Shown here: piece after piece, positions 39,195 through 48,529 of the stretch | How the letters are laid out: each line of letters begins with the position of its first letter | How positions within the stretch are numbered: the first letter of the stretch is position 1 | NCBI RefSeq assembly: GCF_000374445.1 | Contig: NZ_KB894405.1 | Coordinates: forward strand, 62,001 to 126,000 | Reading direction: 5' to 3' | Length of the DNA: 64,000 nt | Source of the DNA: Actinokineospora enzanensis DSM 44649 | GTDB taxonomy: Bacteria > Actinomycetota > Actinomycetes > Mycobacteriales > Pseudonocardiaceae | Notes under the pieces: model-generated | What the model saw: the letters and a program-made list of their open reading frames with translations, nothing else | The model's database searches: none | Told to the model about the DNA's origin: nothing | Position numbers and translations under genes: made by a program

Positions 39195-39665
39195 ATGACC
39201 CCCGAGCACCCGCGCGGTGTGGCCCGCAGGCTGGTGGCGGTGACCCGCGGCGGCGACCTCGACCCGCGCGGCCCGTCCGGCGCGCTGGACGTGCTGGCCG
39301 GACCGGACCACCGCGACCGGCTCGCCGCCGTGCTGCGCGAACTGGTCGTGGCCACCGCGGACATGATGCTCTGCCGCGCCGAGAGCACCGGCCCGGACAA
39401 GGCGTTCGTACTGGACCTGCGCGACGACGAGGGCGCCCCGGTGCGGGTGGACACCCTCGACCCGCCGGTGCGCGCGCTGGTGCGGGCCCTGCTCGCGCAG
39501 CTCAACGGCCGCCCCGAGGACGTCGACTACCAGCTGGAGCTGGCCATGCGCGAGGACCCGCGGTTCGACCCGGTGGACGTGCTGGTGCTGGCGCTGCTGT
39601 GGACGGTCGGCTCGATCGAGTGGTGCGAACGGCACGACGCCCCCACGCCCGGCTGGCTGGCATGA
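39195..39665 (+). CDS. Hypothetical protein of stress-signalling cluster
   Basis: The 156-aa protein has no recognised domain; it is acidic, helical and rich in Asp-Pro. ATG 39195 is favoured because GGAGGG is eight bases upstream, whereas the GTG at 39189 is too close. A hairpin CCTGTC-GA-GGACAGG lies in its leader near 39157. Its stop overlaps the GAF-ANTAR start (ATGA), so it is probably a functional partner of that RNA-binding protein. Confidence 0.75.
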   Translation: MTPEHPRGVARRLVAVTRGGDLDPRGPSGALDVLAGPDHRDRLAAVLRELVVATADMMLCRAESTGPDKAFVLDLRDDEGAPVRVDTLDPPVRALVRALLAQLNGRPEDVDYQLELAMREDPRFDPVDVLVLALLWTVGSIEWCERHDAPTPGWLA

Positions 39666-40396
39666 CCGATGTGCTCTCGCTGGCCCAGGAACTGGCCGAG
39701 GTCACCCGGCTGGTCGAGGCCGACGACCTCACCACCGCGTTCGACCGCTTCACCCGCCGCGCGGTGGACACCGTCCCCGGCTGCGCGCACGCGTCGATCA
39801 CCGTCCGCACCGCGCGGGGGCTGGTGGAGACCCTCGGCGACGACCCGCGCGACCTGGACCTGGTGACCTCCGGCCCGATCCTGGAAGCGGTCACGCACGC
39901 CGAGCCGCGCCGACTCGACGACGTGGCCACCGACCAGCGCTGGCCCGCCTTCTCCGCCCAGGCCGCGCTGTTGGGCTTACGCGGCTGCCTGGCCCTGCCC
40001 GTGGTCACCCGCGGGCCGTCCAGGGCGGTCTTCACCCTGTTCTCGGACGAGCCGAACCGGTTCGACGAGTCCGCCTACGACCTGGTGATCCTGTTGACCC
40101 TGCACGCCGGTGTCGTGTTCGACAACGTGAGCCTCTACCACGACACCACCCGCCTGGTGGAGCAGCTGCGCACGGCCTTGGGCACACGCGTGACCATCGG
40201 CCGTGCCCAGGGACTTCTCATGGCCCACTTCGGCTATACCAGCGACCGCGCCTTCGACTCGCTGCGCACGGCCTCGCAGAACGGCAACGCGAAGCTGCGC
40301 GACCTGTCCGCGGCCCTGGTGGACGCGCACGACCGCGGGGTCTTCGCGGACACGCTGCGCACGTTGCGCTTCGCGGAGCTGGGCGATCTGGTGTGA
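39662..40396 (+). CDS. GAF-ANTAR regulator
   Basis: The 244-aa protein has a GAF sensor domain (about residues 20-155; GCLALPVVTRGPSRAVFTLF) and a C-terminal ANTAR RNA-binding domain (LRTALGTRVTIGRAQGLLM, then ASQNGNAKLRDLSAAL). Signal-dependent dimerisation of such proteins lets them bind paired hexaloop hairpins and prevent termination. ATG 39662 overlaps the previous stop. It is the second ANTAR protein of the window. Confidence 0.92.
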   Translation: MTDVLSLAQELAEVTRLVEADDLTTAFDRFTRRAVDTVPGCAHASITVRTARGLVETLGDDPRDLDLVTSGPILEAVTHAEPRRLDDVATDQRWPAFSAQAALLGLRGCLALPVVTRGPSRAVFTLFSDEPNRFDESAYDLVILLTLHAGVVFDNVSLYHDTTRLVEQLRTALGTRVTIGRAQGLLMAHFGYTSDRAFDSLRTASQNGNAKLRDLSAALVDAHDRGVFADTLRTLRFAELGDLV

Positions 40397-40402
40397 CCGC
40401 CG

Positions 40403-40900
40403 TCAGTTCTCCAGCACGCTGACCAGGAAGCTGTCGAGGTTGAGCTGCAGCCGCAAGACCTTCTCGTCCAACGAGATCGACTCGTCGGCCTGCGAGGCCT
40501 CGGTGCGCTTCTTCTTGCGCAGGTAGAGCGAACAGGCGAGATCCGCGCAGATGTAGGTGCCGCGCGAGTTGCCCTGCCTACCCGCCGCCCCCGACTTGCG
40601 CGCGGTGAACAGGGAGACTCCGTTGGAGGTGTGCGCGGTGAGGCACAGCGAGCAGATCGACGACCGCATCAGGCTCTTGGGCCCCGGCGGCGGCTTCCGC
40701 AGCGTGATCCCCACCAGGTCCTCGCGGTGCGCGGTGACGAGGTAGCCCCGGTCCGGGGCACCGGAGTCGGTCCAGCCCAGGAAGTCCAGATCGGACCAGG
40801 GCAGGGCCGCCAGCTCCCGGGGCATCGGCAGCCGCTTGGCCTCGCCCTGTGAGCAGTTCACGAAACTGCCCCGGATCTCGCGTTCGGTCAACTCGTCCAC
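40403..40900 (-). CDS. FBP-domain (treble-clef zinc finger) protein
   Basis: The 165-aa protein matches the FBP/EF-G-binding family: the early LPWSDLDFLGWTDS, a Cys pair in SICSLCLTAH, and a later GTYICADLACSLYLRKK. The four cysteines form the treble-clef zinc site. Relatives of FusB act at EF-G, but actinobacterial copies are mostly uncharacterised. GTG 40900 has GGAG ten bases upstream; further upstream extension would enter the recQ region and is rejected. Confidence 0.88.
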   Translation of the reverse strand: MDELTEREIRGSFVNCSQGEAKRLPMPRELAALPWSDLDFLGWTDSGAPDRGYLVTAHREDLVGITLRKPPPGPKSLMRSSICSLCLTAHTSNGVSLFTARKSGAAGRQGNSRGTYICADLACSLYLRKKKRTEASQADESISLDEKVLRLQLNLDSFLVSVLEN

Positions 40901-40955
40901 GGTGGCAGTCTCCGACCCCCGAACCGACCCCGCAACCAGTTTTCCCCCGGTGTGG

Positions 40956-42806
40956 TCAGCGGAACTCCGCCAGCACGTCGAGAACACCCTGTCCGTACCG
41001 GGCCAGCTTGGTCTCGCCCACCCCGTTGACCCCGGCCAGGTCCGACAACGCCTTCGGCATCAACGTCGCGATCTGCCGCAACGTCGCGTCGTGCAGGATC
41101 ACGTACGCCGGGACGCCCTGCTCGCGCGCCTCCGCACCGCGCCAGGCCCGCAACGCCTCGAACACCGGCGCGGCCTCGGCGGGCATGTCCACCGCGGCGG
41201 TCTTCTTCGGCTTCGCGACCGCGGCGCGGGCGACCTTTTCGGACTCCCGCCGCAGCATCACCTCACGTTTACGCCCCAACACGTCGTCGCTGGCCGTCGT
41301 GAGCGCGAACGTCCCGTAGTCGCCCTCGACGGTCAGCAGCCCCTGGGCCAGCAGCTGCCGCACGACACCGCGCCACGCGGCCTCGCTCAGGTCGGCGCCG
41401 ATCCCGAACACCGTCAGCTGGTCGTGCCGGTGCTGCACCACCTTGTCGGTGCGCTTGCCCAGCAGGATGTCGATGACCTGACCGGCGCCGAACCGCTGGT
41501 TGCGCTCCCGGTCGAGCCGCCACACCGTGGACAGCAGCTTCTGCGCGGGCACGGTCCCGTCCCAGGACTCCGGCGGGTTCAGGCAGGTGTCGCAGTTCCC
41601 GCACTTCTCCCCGGACTGCCCGAAGTAGTTCAGCAACTGGACCCGGCGGCATTCCACCGTCTCGCACAACGCGAGCATCGCGTCGAGATGCCGCGACTGC
41701 TTGCGCCGGTGCGCCTCGTCGCCCTCGGACGAGTCGATCATCTTCCGCTGCTGCACGACATCCTGGAGCCCGTAGGCCAGCCACGCGGTCGACGGCAGCC
41801 CGTCGCGGCCCGCGCGGCCGGTCTCCTGGTAGTAGCCCTCCACCGACTTGGGCAGGTCCAGGTGCGCCACGAACCGCACGTCCGGTTTGTCGATCCCCAT
41901 CCCGAAAGCGATGGTGGCGACCACGATCAGCCCGTCCTCGCGCAGGAACCGGGACTGGTTCGTCGACCGGGTCCGCGCGTCCAGCCCCGCGTGGTACGGC
42001 ACGGCCTTGATCCCGTTGTCGCACAGGAACTGCGCGGTCTTCTCCACCGACGCCCGCGACAGGCAGTACACGATCCCCGCGTCGCCCGCGTGTTCGGTGC
42101 GGATCAGCGCGAGCAGCTGCTGGTTCGCGCCCGCCTTGGGGACGATCCGGTACTGGATGTTGGGGCGGTCGAAGCTGGCGACGAAGTGCTCGGCCTGCTC
42201 CAGGTTCAACCGCTGCGCGATCTCCCCGTGCGTCGCCTTGGTGGCCGTCGCCGTGAGCGCGATCCGCGGCACGTCCGGCCACCGCTCGTGCAGCTCGGAA
42301 AGCCCCAGGTAGTCCGGCCGGAAGTCATGCCCCCACTGCGACACGCAGTGCGCCTCGTCGATGGCGAACAACGAGACCTTCCCGCGCTCCAACAGCTGGA
42401 TCGTCGGCTCCAGCCGAAGCCGTTCCGGCGCCAGGTAGAGCAGGTCCAGCTCCCCGTCCACGAACGCCTGCTCGACCTGCCGACGAGCCTGGAAGTCCTG
42501 TGTGGAGTTGAGGAACCCGGCCCGCACCCCGAGCGCGTGCAGCGCGTCGACCTGGTCCTGCATCAACGCGATCAACGGCGAGATCACCACACCCACACCG
42601 GACCGCACGAGCGCGGGGATCTGATAACACAGCGACTTCCCGCCACCGGTCGGCATCAGCACCAGCGCGTCGCCGCCGCCGATCACGTGCTCGATGATGT
42701 CCGCCTGCCTGCCGCGGAACTCGCTGTAGCCGAAGACGCGCCGCAACACCTCGACGGCCTCGGAGGGATTATCGGTCGCATCGGTCTCGATCGTGACGCC
42801 AGACAC
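40956..42806 (-). CDS. recQ: ATP-dependent DNA helicase RecQ
   Basis: The 616-aa 3'-5' helicase has Walker [17 protein letters not shown], box [19 protein letters not shown] with the aromatic-rich loop, TATATK, motif [17 protein letters not shown] zinc cysteines (CxxC-type in [11 protein letters not shown] with an upstream Cys), winged helix, and a C-terminal HRDC domain ([20 protein letters not shown]). GTG 42806 is chosen since TAGGAT lies seven bases upstream and the frame beyond runs through the pirin promoter. Confidence 0.95.
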   Translation of the reverse strand: MSGVTIETDATDNPSEAVEVLRRVFGYSEFRGRQADIIEHVIGGGDALVLMPTGGGKSLCYQIPALVRSGVGVVISPLIALMQDQVDALHALGVRAGFLNSTQDFQARRQVEQAFVDGELDLLYLAPERLRLEPTIQLLERGKVSLFAIDEAHCVSQWGHDFRPDYLGLSELHERWPDVPRIALTATATKATHGEIAQRLNLEQAEHFVASFDRPNIQYRIVPKAGANQQLLALIRTEHAGDAGIVYCLSRASVEKTAQFLCDNGIKAVPYHAGLDARTRSTNQSRFLREDGLIVVATIAFGMGIDKPDVRFVAHLDLPKSVEGYYQETGRAGRDGLPSTAWLAYGLQDVVQQRKMIDSSEGDEAHRRKQSRHLDAMLALCETVECRRVQLLNYFGQSGEKCGNCDTCLNPPESWDGTVPAQKLLSTVWRLDRERNQRFGAGQVIDILLGKRTDKVVQHRHDQLTVFGIGADLSEAAWRGVVRQLLAQGLLTVEGDYGTFALTTASDDVLGRKREVMLRRESEKVARAAVAKPKKTAAVDMPAEAAPVFEALRAWRGAEAREQGVPAYVILHDATLRQIATLMPKALSDLAGVNGVGETKLARYGQGVLDVLAEFR

Positions 42807-42813
42807 GGCCGCG

Positions 42814-42875
42814 ATCCTACGACGCCTGCCCGACGCCCGTCGCCACGGTGCGCGCGCCCTGTGGACAACTACGCT
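42814..42875. promoter_or_regulatory. Divergent recQ/pirin promoters with DnaA-type box
   Basis: Minus strand: TAGGAT (42819-42814), seven bases before the recQ GTG. Plus strand: TACGCT (42870-42875), seven bases before an ATG at 42883. Between them TGTGGACAA (42860-42868) is the exact complement of the actinobacterial DnaA box TTGTCCACA and overlaps the pirin promoter spacer. Confidence 0.6.
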
Positions 42876-42882
42876 GACCCGC

Positions 42883-42912
42883 ATGCCGAACCCCGCTGAC
42901 CCGCACCGATGA
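42883..42912 (+). CDS. Nine-codon leader peptide MPNPADPHR
   Basis: A leaderless-type ATG at 42883, seven bases after TACGCT, opens a nine-codon frame that ends in a TGA overlapping the pirin ATG (ATGA at 42909-42912). The pirin start has no ribosome site of its own, so translation of pirin would depend on ribosomes finishing this peptide. It may be only a ribosome-delivery device. Confidence 0.5.
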   Translation: MPNPADPHR

Positions 42913-43865
42913 GCAACACCGACCCCGCGCCCGGCGAACACCACTGCAGGCCCACCCCCGGCACGACACCCGAGGTTCTGCACGCCCGCGCCGTCCCCCT
43001 CGGCGGCCCCCGCGCCATCCGCGTCCACCGCACCCTCCCCCAACGCACCCGCTCCCTCATCGGCGCGTGGTGCTTCGCGGACCACTACGGCCCGGAACGC
43101 GCCCTCGGCATGGACGTCGCACCCCATCCCCACACAGGCCTGCAAACGGTCAGTTGGCTCTTCGAGGGAGAGATCGAACACCGCGACAGCCTGGGCACTC
43201 ACGCCCTTGTGCGGCCGGGCGAGGTCAATCTGATGACCGGGGGAGCGGGAATCTGCCACTCCGAGACATCCACCGCGGCTAGTCCGGTTCTGCACGGCGT
43301 GCAGTTGTGGGTAGCACTACCTGACGCAGACAGGCACACGGCGCGCGCGTTCGAACACTTCGCCCCGGAACCGGTAGAACTGCCCGGCGCGTCGCTCCGA
43401 GTGTTCCTGGGCAACCTCGCTGGCACTGCGTCACCGGTACGGACATTCACGCCATTGCTGGGAGCGGAACTGACTCTCGCTCCCCATTCTCGCCGCACAC
43501 TCGACATCGATCCCGCCTTCGAACACGGAGTGCTGCTCGACACCGGGCGGGTGGCCGTGGCGGGGACGGACCTGGCACCGACCGATCTCGGCTACATCTG
43601 CCCCGGCAGAACCACTCTGGACCTGACGAACCGCACGGACGCGCCCGCCCGGATGCTGCTGCTCGGCGGCCCGCCGTTCCCGGAGCCGATCCTGATGTGG
43701 TGGAACTTCGTGGCCCGCACCCACGAGGAAATCGCGTCCTACCGAGCCGAATGGGAGGCGGGTTCCGCCCGCTTCGGCCAGGTCACCGGCTACCCCGGCA
43801 CCCCCGCCCGCCTCCCGGCACCGCCGATACCCCCCGTGCGCATCAAGCCCCGCCACAACCCCTGA
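42909..43865 (+). CDS. Pirin family protein
   Basis: The 318-aa cupin protein has the pirin signature: FADHYGP, the iron-binding [16 protein letters not shown] (His-x-His), and HSETS with Glu and His ligands, then the second cupin and the C-terminal [18 protein letters not shown] typical of the pirin_C domain. Some pirins are quercetinases, others regulators; the role here is unknown. The ATG overlaps the leader peptide stop. Confidence 0.93.
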   Translation: MSNTDPAPGEHHCRPTPGTTPEVLHARAVPLGGPRAIRVHRTLPQRTRSLIGAWCFADHYGPERALGMDVAPHPHTGLQTVSWLFEGEIEHRDSLGTHALVRPGEVNLMTGGAGICHSETSTAASPVLHGVQLWVALPDADRHTARAFEHFAPEPVELPGASLRVFLGNLAGTASPVRTFTPLLGAELTLAPHSRRTLDIDPAFEHGVLLDTGRVAVAGTDLAPTDLGYICPGRTTLDLTNRTDAPARMLLLGGPPFPEPILMWWNFVARTHEEIASYRAEWEAGSARFGQVTGYPGTPARLPAPPIPPVRIKPRHNP

Positions 43866-43866
43866 G

Positions 43867-44070
43867 TTGTCCACAACCCCCCGAATCCATCCCCACCCCA
43901 CCCACACCCCCTCTTGACAACCCCCCGAATCCGATACCCTCAGAAAGGGACCCAAAACCCCTAGGGCGGGCGGGGCGCACGCGAGCGATGATCTTGAACC
44001 GCGGATGATCACTCCCGACGGTGCATTCTCGGCGGAGAGTTATCCACAATCCCCACAATTCATCCACAGT
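43867..44070. other. Intergenic stretch with DnaA-type boxes
   Basis: No gene is seen from 43866 to 44432. TTGTCCACA lies at 43867-43875, TTATCCACA at 44040-44048 and TCATCCACA (one mismatch) at 44060-44068. A promoter-like TTGACA (43914) with TACCCT (43935) at 15-base spacing lies between. The strand is very C-rich. It is not a chromosomal origin by gene context. Confidence 0.55.
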
Positions 44071-44150
44071 CCGTCGACCACCCGCCCATCCAACTCACCA
44101 CCCCTAACCCGACCACCCCAAACTCGGCTACCCCTGACTGGACCACCACG

Positions 44151-44242
44151 CGGGATCGCGCCGGTCTCTTCCAGCCCGATCACGTGCGGCCCCCCGGGCC
44201 GCACGTGATCGGGCTGGAAGAGACCGGCTGAAGGCGATCCCG
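44151..44242. repeat. Large palindrome with perfect 32-bp arms
   Basis: Bases 44161-44192 are the exact reverse complement of 44196-44227, with only CCC between. After a one-base and six-base gap the symmetry resumes for nine bases (44151-44159 with 44234-44242). The centre contains GATCACGTG. This is far longer than a terminator in this genome and has no transposase nearby; it could extrude as a cruciform or be the remains of an insertion element. Confidence 0.9.
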
Positions 44243-44432
44243 CCGCGAGGCGAAGCCGAGCCAATTAACACAGCAGCAGCCGCTATGCATCTCTGCACCG
44301 ACCGCCCCGTGGCCCGCCGAACCACCCCAACAAACACACCCCCTGATCGGGTTACCTCCCACATCGCCCCTCAGGACCGTGGTCGCCCTGCCGAAGACAG
44401 CCGGGAGAGGTCCAGCCGAATATGGAGGGTCG

Positions 44433-46034
44433 ATGAGCGAGACGCGTCGGGGAGGACTGGGGGCGCGCTTCGGCGACCTCCCGGTCACGGTCAAGATCTA
44501 CAGCGCGGTGGCCGTCGTGCTCGTCGCCTTCGGCGTCGTGGTCGCGCTGAGCCTCAGCGGGTCCGGCAGACTGACCGACGGCGCGCAGAGTGTCTACGAC
44601 AACGGCGTCAAGCCCACCCAGACCCTCGCCGAGATACGGTCGGACATCCTGACCGACCGCAACTTCATGCTCAACTACTACATGTCCGACGCGCAGTGGC
44701 GGCCCAAGAACAAGCAGTCCATGACCGCCCTGGACGCCGAGATCCAGGAGCACTTCGGCCTGTTCGCCACGCAGACCGCCGACCAGGCCACGCTCGCCGC
44801 GCTGCGCGACACCTGGGCGTCCTACCTGCAGGTGCGCGACCAGCAGATGATCCCCGCCGCGGACGCCAACGACCTGGGCACCTTCTGGGACGGCTACAAC
44901 AAGGCCGACCAGCTCACCACCACCATCGACAAGCAGCTCGACACGCTCACCACCAGCCAGTCCACCGCCGCCGCCGCCGACGCCACCGAGGTGCACGACA
45001 CCGGCGTGCGCACCGACTGGATGATCGTCATCGGCGCCCTGGTCGGCCTGCTGCTCGGCGTGCTGCTGGCCTGGATCGTGGCCCGCTCGGTCACCGGCCC
45101 GCTGCGCCGCGTCACCGGCGTCCTGGCCGCCGTGGCCGACGGCGACCTGACCCGCCGCGCCGACGTGCACCGCCGGGACGAGGTCGGGAAGATGGCCGCC
45201 GCGCTCAACCGCGCCACCGACAGCATGCTCGACACCGTCCGCACCATCGGCGGCAACGCGGCCGCGCTCGGCGGCTCCTCACGGAACATGGCCCAGGCGG
45301 GCGACACCCTCGCCCGCGGCGCCGCGCAGACCGCCGACCGCGCCGACGCCGTCCGCCAGGCCGCCCAGGACGTGTCACTGCACGTGCAGACGCTGGCCAC
45401 CGCCTCGGAGGAGATGGGCGCCTCGATCCGCGAGATCGCCTCCAACGCCTCCGACGCCGCCCGTGTCGCCGCCGACGCGGTGGTGTCCGCCCAGGAGACC
45501 ACCGACATCGTCGGCAAGCTGGGCGAGTCGTCCACCGAGATCGGCAACATCGTCAAGGTCATCACCTCGATCGCCGAGCAGACCAACCTGCTGGCGCTGA
45601 ACGCCACCATCGAGGCCGCCCGCGCGGGCGACGCGGGCAAGGGCTTCGCCGTGGTCGCCAGCGAGGTCAAGGACCTGGCCCAGGAGACCGCGAAGGCCAC
45701 CGAGAACATCGCCGCCCGGGTGCAGATGATCCAGGGCGAGACCTCATCGGCGGTCACCGCGATCGAGCAGATCTCCGAGATCATCCACCGGATCAGCGAC
45801 TACCAGTCCACCATCGCCTCCGCGGTCGAGGAGCAGACCGCCACCACCGGCGAGATGAGCCGCAGCGTCGCCGAGGCGTCCGCGGGCGCCGACGCCATCG
45901 CCGAGACCGTGACCGACGTGGCCGAGGCCGCCTCGTCCACCAGCTCGACCGTGGAGGCCTCGCGCGAGACCGCCACCGCCCTGGCGGGCATGGCGGCCGA
46001 GCTCAACGACGTGGTCGCCCGCTTCCGCGTCTGA
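44433..46034 (+). CDS. Methyl-accepting chemotaxis protein
   Basis: The 533-aa receptor has a membrane helix at about residues 20-42, a four-helix-bundle type sensor domain (about 45-185), a second helix at about 190-212, HAMP (213-265, [20 protein letters not shown]), and a cytoplasmic signalling domain with the hairpin tip [18 protein letters not shown] and [19 protein letters not shown] 44433 follows GGAGGG. No che genes are in the window, so its partners are elsewhere; in actinomycetes such receptors can serve non-motility signalling. Confidence 0.94.
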   Translation: MSETRRGGLGARFGDLPVTVKIYSAVAVVLVAFGVVVALSLSGSGRLTDGAQSVYDNGVKPTQTLAEIRSDILTDRNFMLNYYMSDAQWRPKNKQSMTALDAEIQEHFGLFATQTADQATLAALRDTWASYLQVRDQQMIPAADANDLGTFWDGYNKADQLTTTIDKQLDTLTTSQSTAAAADATEVHDTGVRTDWMIVIGALVGLLLGVLLAWIVARSVTGPLRRVTGVLAAVADGDLTRRADVHRRDEVGKMAAALNRATDSMLDTVRTIGGNAAALGGSSRNMAQAGDTLARGAAQTADRADAVRQAAQDVSLHVQTLATASEEMGASIREIASNASDAARVAADAVVSAQETTDIVGKLGESSTEIGNIVKVITSIAEQTNLLALNATIEAARAGDAGKGFAVVASEVKDLAQETAKATENIAARVQMIQGETSSAVTAIEQISEIIHRISDYQSTIASAVEEQTATTGEMSRSVAEASAGADAIAETVTDVAEAASSTSSTVEASRETATALAGMAAELNDVVARFRV

Positions 46035-46043
46035 TCCCACTCC

Positions 46044-46086
46044 CGACATCGGGGGCGCGTCCACCACGGGCGCACCCCCGATGTCG
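46044..46086 (+). terminator. Terminator after MCP gene
   Basis: CGACATCGGGGG (46044-46055) pairs perfectly with CCCCCGATGTCG (46075-46086); inner GCGC pairing extends the stem. Confidence 0.8.
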
Positions 46087-46258
46087 TGTCTCCGGTGAGC
46101 CTGAGCCTGCAGAGAGAGTTGTTTGGTGCCAACAAGTTCGGGATCCATGCCTGCCCTGGGTCGGTGCGGACACGCTGCGGGATCGGGGCAGGGCGGTCGG
46201 AGCCGGGTTCGGCGGGCTCAATCATCCTCGAACCGGTCACCGCGCGACCGATGTCGGT

Positions 46259-46465
46259 TCAATCCGGCACCCATTCGAGCAGGTCGCCCGGCTGACAGCC
46301 GAGCACCCGGCACATCGCCTCCAGGGTGCTGAACCGCACGGCCTTGGCGCGGCCGTTCTTGAGCACCGCGACATTGGCCGGGGTCAGCCCGACGCGCTCG
46401 GCGAACTCGCCCACGCTCATCTTCCGCTTGGCCAGCTCGACGTCGATGCGCACCACGATCGGCAT
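46259..46465 (-). CDS. Small XRE-family HTH regulator
   Basis: The 68-aa protein is a single helix-turn-helix: MSVGEFAERVGLTPANVAVL, then STLEAMCRVLGCQPGDLLEW, as in YozG-like regulators. Its ATG overlaps the stop of the DUF2975 gene (ATGA). This membrane-protein/XRE pair is a recurrent arrangement in Firmicutes and actinobacteria. It probably binds the inverted repeat at 46963-46985 and controls its own operon. Confidence 0.9.
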   Translation of the reverse strand: MPIVVRIDVELAKRKMSVGEFAERVGLTPANVAVLKNGRAKAVRFSTLEAMCRVLGCQPGDLLEWVPD

Positions 46466-46944
46466 CAGATCACCGCGTCCATATCGGAGCGCAGCACGGT
46501 GGCCTGTCGGAGCAACGCGCGCATGACGACCACGACCAACCCGAGCACGGTGACCCCGGTCGTCAGCAGCAACAGCAGCAGCGGCAGCCCGGGGTCGTGC
46601 CAGGTGAACAGGAGGTACCCGAGCACGCCCACGAGCACCACCCACGCCGCGAGGATCGCCCACACGATCGCGTCCACCCACACCAGCGACGCGTCGGTGA
46701 AGATCCGGTCCCTGGTGACCAAGGTCAACAGCTGCCAGGTCGCCACGACCACCACCTGCGCGCACAGCAGCCAGAACACGGTGATCCCGGTCAACGGCCA
46801 CCGCAGGTAGGCGTGGTCGGGGGACTCCCGGGCCATCGCCGCGAACTGCCCCGGCAGGGACAGCGTCTGGAAGATCACCAGGATGCCGAACAGCACCACG
46901 AGGAACAGGCGGAGCGGGACCACCGCTCGATGAGCCGCGAACAT
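46465..46944 (-). CDS. DUF2975 family membrane protein
   Basis: The 159-aa protein has four membrane helices (about residues 12-30, 52-72, 90-110 and 120-142) and the short charged loops typical of DUF2975. It precedes and overlaps the XRE gene. ATG 46944 lies six bases after a GAGACT -10 box, so the operon message is probably leaderless. Function unknown. Confidence 0.88.
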   Translation of the reverse strand: MFAAHRAVVPLRLFLVVLFGILVIFQTLSLPGQFAAMARESPDHAYLRWPLTGITVFWLLCAQVVVVATWQLLTLVTRDRIFTDASLVWVDAIVWAILAAWVVLVGVLGYLLFTWHDPGLPLLLLLLTTGVTVLGLVVVVMRALLRQATVLRSDMDAVI

Positions 46945-46950
46945 GCGCCG

Positions 46951-46985
46951 AGTCTCGTCAGCTATCTATCGAATGTCAATAGATA
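46951..46985 (-). promoter_or_regulatory. Promoter and operator of the DUF2975-XRE operon
   Basis: On the minus strand TTGACA (46979-46974), a 17-base spacer and GAGACT (46956-46951) form a promoter. An inverted repeat TATCTAT-N9-ATAGATA (46963-46985) covers the -35 box and spacer. Its AT-richness stands out from the surroundings. A repressor bound here would block RNA polymerase. Confidence 0.65.
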
Positions 46986-47089
46986 CCCATCGCTCGACGA
47001 TCATCGAGTCACGCGGTCGGGCGACCGGCCGGGTGCAGGCCCGGCCGACCGGGTATCCCGACACCCGGCACGCGTAAGGAGGATCCACT

Positions 47090-47722
47090 GTGCACACGGC
47101 GGAACTGCGTGACCTCGTCCGGCATCCCGGCCCGTTCGCCTCGGTCTACCTCGACTTCTCGCACGACACCGAGGACGCCGAGGTCCAGCGCAGGCTGCGG
47201 TGGCGCGCGGCGCGCGAGAGCCTGCTGGACCAGGGCGCCGACCCGTCGACCGTCGTCGCCCACGACCGGCGCCGACCCGAGCCCGGCAAGATCGGGCTCG
47301 TCCTCATCGGCGCCCGCGCCGCCACCACCGACGAGGACCGCCTGCGCCGCGAGATCGACCGCGCCCGCGCCGAGCTGGAGGCCGCCGAACACGTCGACAT
47401 CGTCGCCGCCTACCAGGCCGAACGTGGCGCGGGCGCGGTCGACGGCCTGGCCGCCGCCACCGCCGCGCTGCGCGAGGCCAACGCCAGGGGCGTGCTGCTC
47501 GGCCCCGACCTCGCGGGTAACGCCTGGGTCTCGCCCAGCTCCCCGGACCAGGTCGCCGCGGAGAGCGACGCCCTGCGCGGCCTGGGCCTGTCCGACTTCA
47601 CCGAGCTCCCGGCCGACGAGTGCCTCCCGGCCGCCGCCGTCGCCGTGGGTGCGGACCTGGTCGCCGTCCGGCACGAGGTGCCGCTGTCCGGTGGTGTCGG
47701 CGTCCTGCTGCGCCACCGGTGA
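47090..47722 (+). CDS. Shortened Rv2629-like (Vms1/eRF1-fold) protein
   Basis: The 210-aa protein opens with the family N-terminus (LRDLVRHPGPFASVYLDFSHDTEDA) and ends with the family C-terminal part (ARGVLLGPDLAGNAWV, then VAVGADLVAVRHEVPL, GVGVLLRHR). Actinobacterial relatives such as Rv2629 are usually about 370 residues; roughly 160 residues of the middle are missing, joined near RRRPEPGKIGLVL without a frame break. It may be a naturally reduced form. GTG 47090 follows AAGGAGGATC. Confidence 0.75.
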   Translation: MHTAELRDLVRHPGPFASVYLDFSHDTEDAEVQRRLRWRAARESLLDQGADPSTVVAHDRRRPEPGKIGLVLIGARAATTDEDRLRREIDRARAELEAAEHVDIVAAYQAERGAGAVDGLAAATAALREANARGVLLGPDLAGNAWVSPSSPDQVAAESDALRGLGLSDFTELPADECLPAAAVAVGADLVAVRHEVPLSGGVGVLLRHR

Positions 47723-47732
47723 GCGAGTGGAT

Positions 47733-47960
47733 ATGTCCGCCGAACCGTACGTCCCGCCCGACGCCGACCTGGACCACCTGCGTACCGCCGCCCACACCGG
47801 CGATGGCTGCGCGTCGTGCCGCGCTGCCACCAAGACCGTGTGCCGCAGCCACAAGACCCCCGGCCGCATCGCCACCGTGCATCCCGCGGCAATCCTCCGC
47901 GCCCCCGACCACGCCGACGCGTACACCGACTTCATCACCGAACTCCGCTCTGCCGCCTGA
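47733..47960 (+). CDS. Small protein with CxxC zinc-type motif
   Basis: The 75-aa protein contains CASCRAATKTVCRSH, giving C-x2-C-x7-C-x2-H, a plausible zinc site. It begins at ATG 47733, ten bases after the preceding stop, with GAGCGAGTGG before it. No family is recognised. Probably cotranscribed with the Rv2629-like gene. Confidence 0.65.
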   Translation: MSAEPYVPPDADLDHLRTAAHTGDGCASCRAATKTVCRSHKTPGRIATVHPAAILRAPDHADAYTDFITELRSAA

Positions 47961-48202
47961 TCCCGCTCCTGTCCGCCAGAAGCCATGCCCCGACCGTATT
48001 GACCGGGCTCGAAGCGGCGCAGCCCTCGCCGCTCGCCTGTGGATGGTTTCGTGGACCTGTGGACAACTTCCGCCCGCCCGACTCCCGAACCGCTCGGCGA
48101 GGCGGGCGGGCCGGAATCCCTCCATGGCGGCGAATCACCGACGTCCCCGGTCCACGCAGTGTCCACAGTGGATCACGTCACCGCGGGTCGGCAAACAGGT
48201 GA

Positions 48203-48529
48203 TCACGTACGCGCGCGCCATTCCTCCAGCCACGCGTGGTGAGCGTCATACGCGGTCGCCAGCAGGCGCAGTGTGGGCTCGTCCGCGACCTCGATCTCCG
48301 CGCGCAGCATCGGGGCCTTCTCCGCGAACGGCACCAGCCCCGTGCCGTCCAGCGGCACCACCGGGCTGTCCGCCAGCACCAGTCCGCGCCCGTCGTCGCT
48401 GCGCAGCACTCGCAGCCTGCCCAGTCGCTCCGCCTGGTCCAGCCATGGTTCGCGGCCGCGGGACGCCCGGTACTCGTCCTCGTCCAGTCGCGCGCGCAGG
48501 AACGTCCGCAACTCGTCCGCCACCGCCAT
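48203..48529 (-). CDS. DUF6221-like protein
   Basis: The 108-aa protein begins ADELRTFLRARLDEDEYRAS and ends ATAYDAHHAWLEEW, the two conserved ends of the DUF6221 family of actinobacteria. Function unknown. The stretch 47961-48202 beside it holds an exact DnaA-type box (TGTGGACAA, 48058-48066) and no gene. Confidence 0.75.
   Translation of the reverse strand: MAVADELRTFLRARLDEDEYRASRGREPWLDQAERLGRLRVLRSDDGRGLVLADSPVVPLDGTGLVPFAEKAPMLRAEIEVADEPTLRLLATAYDAHHAWLEEWRART

Noticed and set aside
42814-44070. Chromosomal replication origin
   Set aside because: DnaA-type boxes are few and widely spaced, and dnaA, dnaN, gyrB or parAB are absent.
44161-44227. Transcription terminator for pirin
   Set aside because: The perfect 32-bp arms are far longer than other terminators in the window and lie about 300 bases after the pirin stop.
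44285-46810. 841-codon plus frame over the MCP gene
   Set aside because: Arg/His-rich out-of-frame translation; the MCP frame has all expected motifs.
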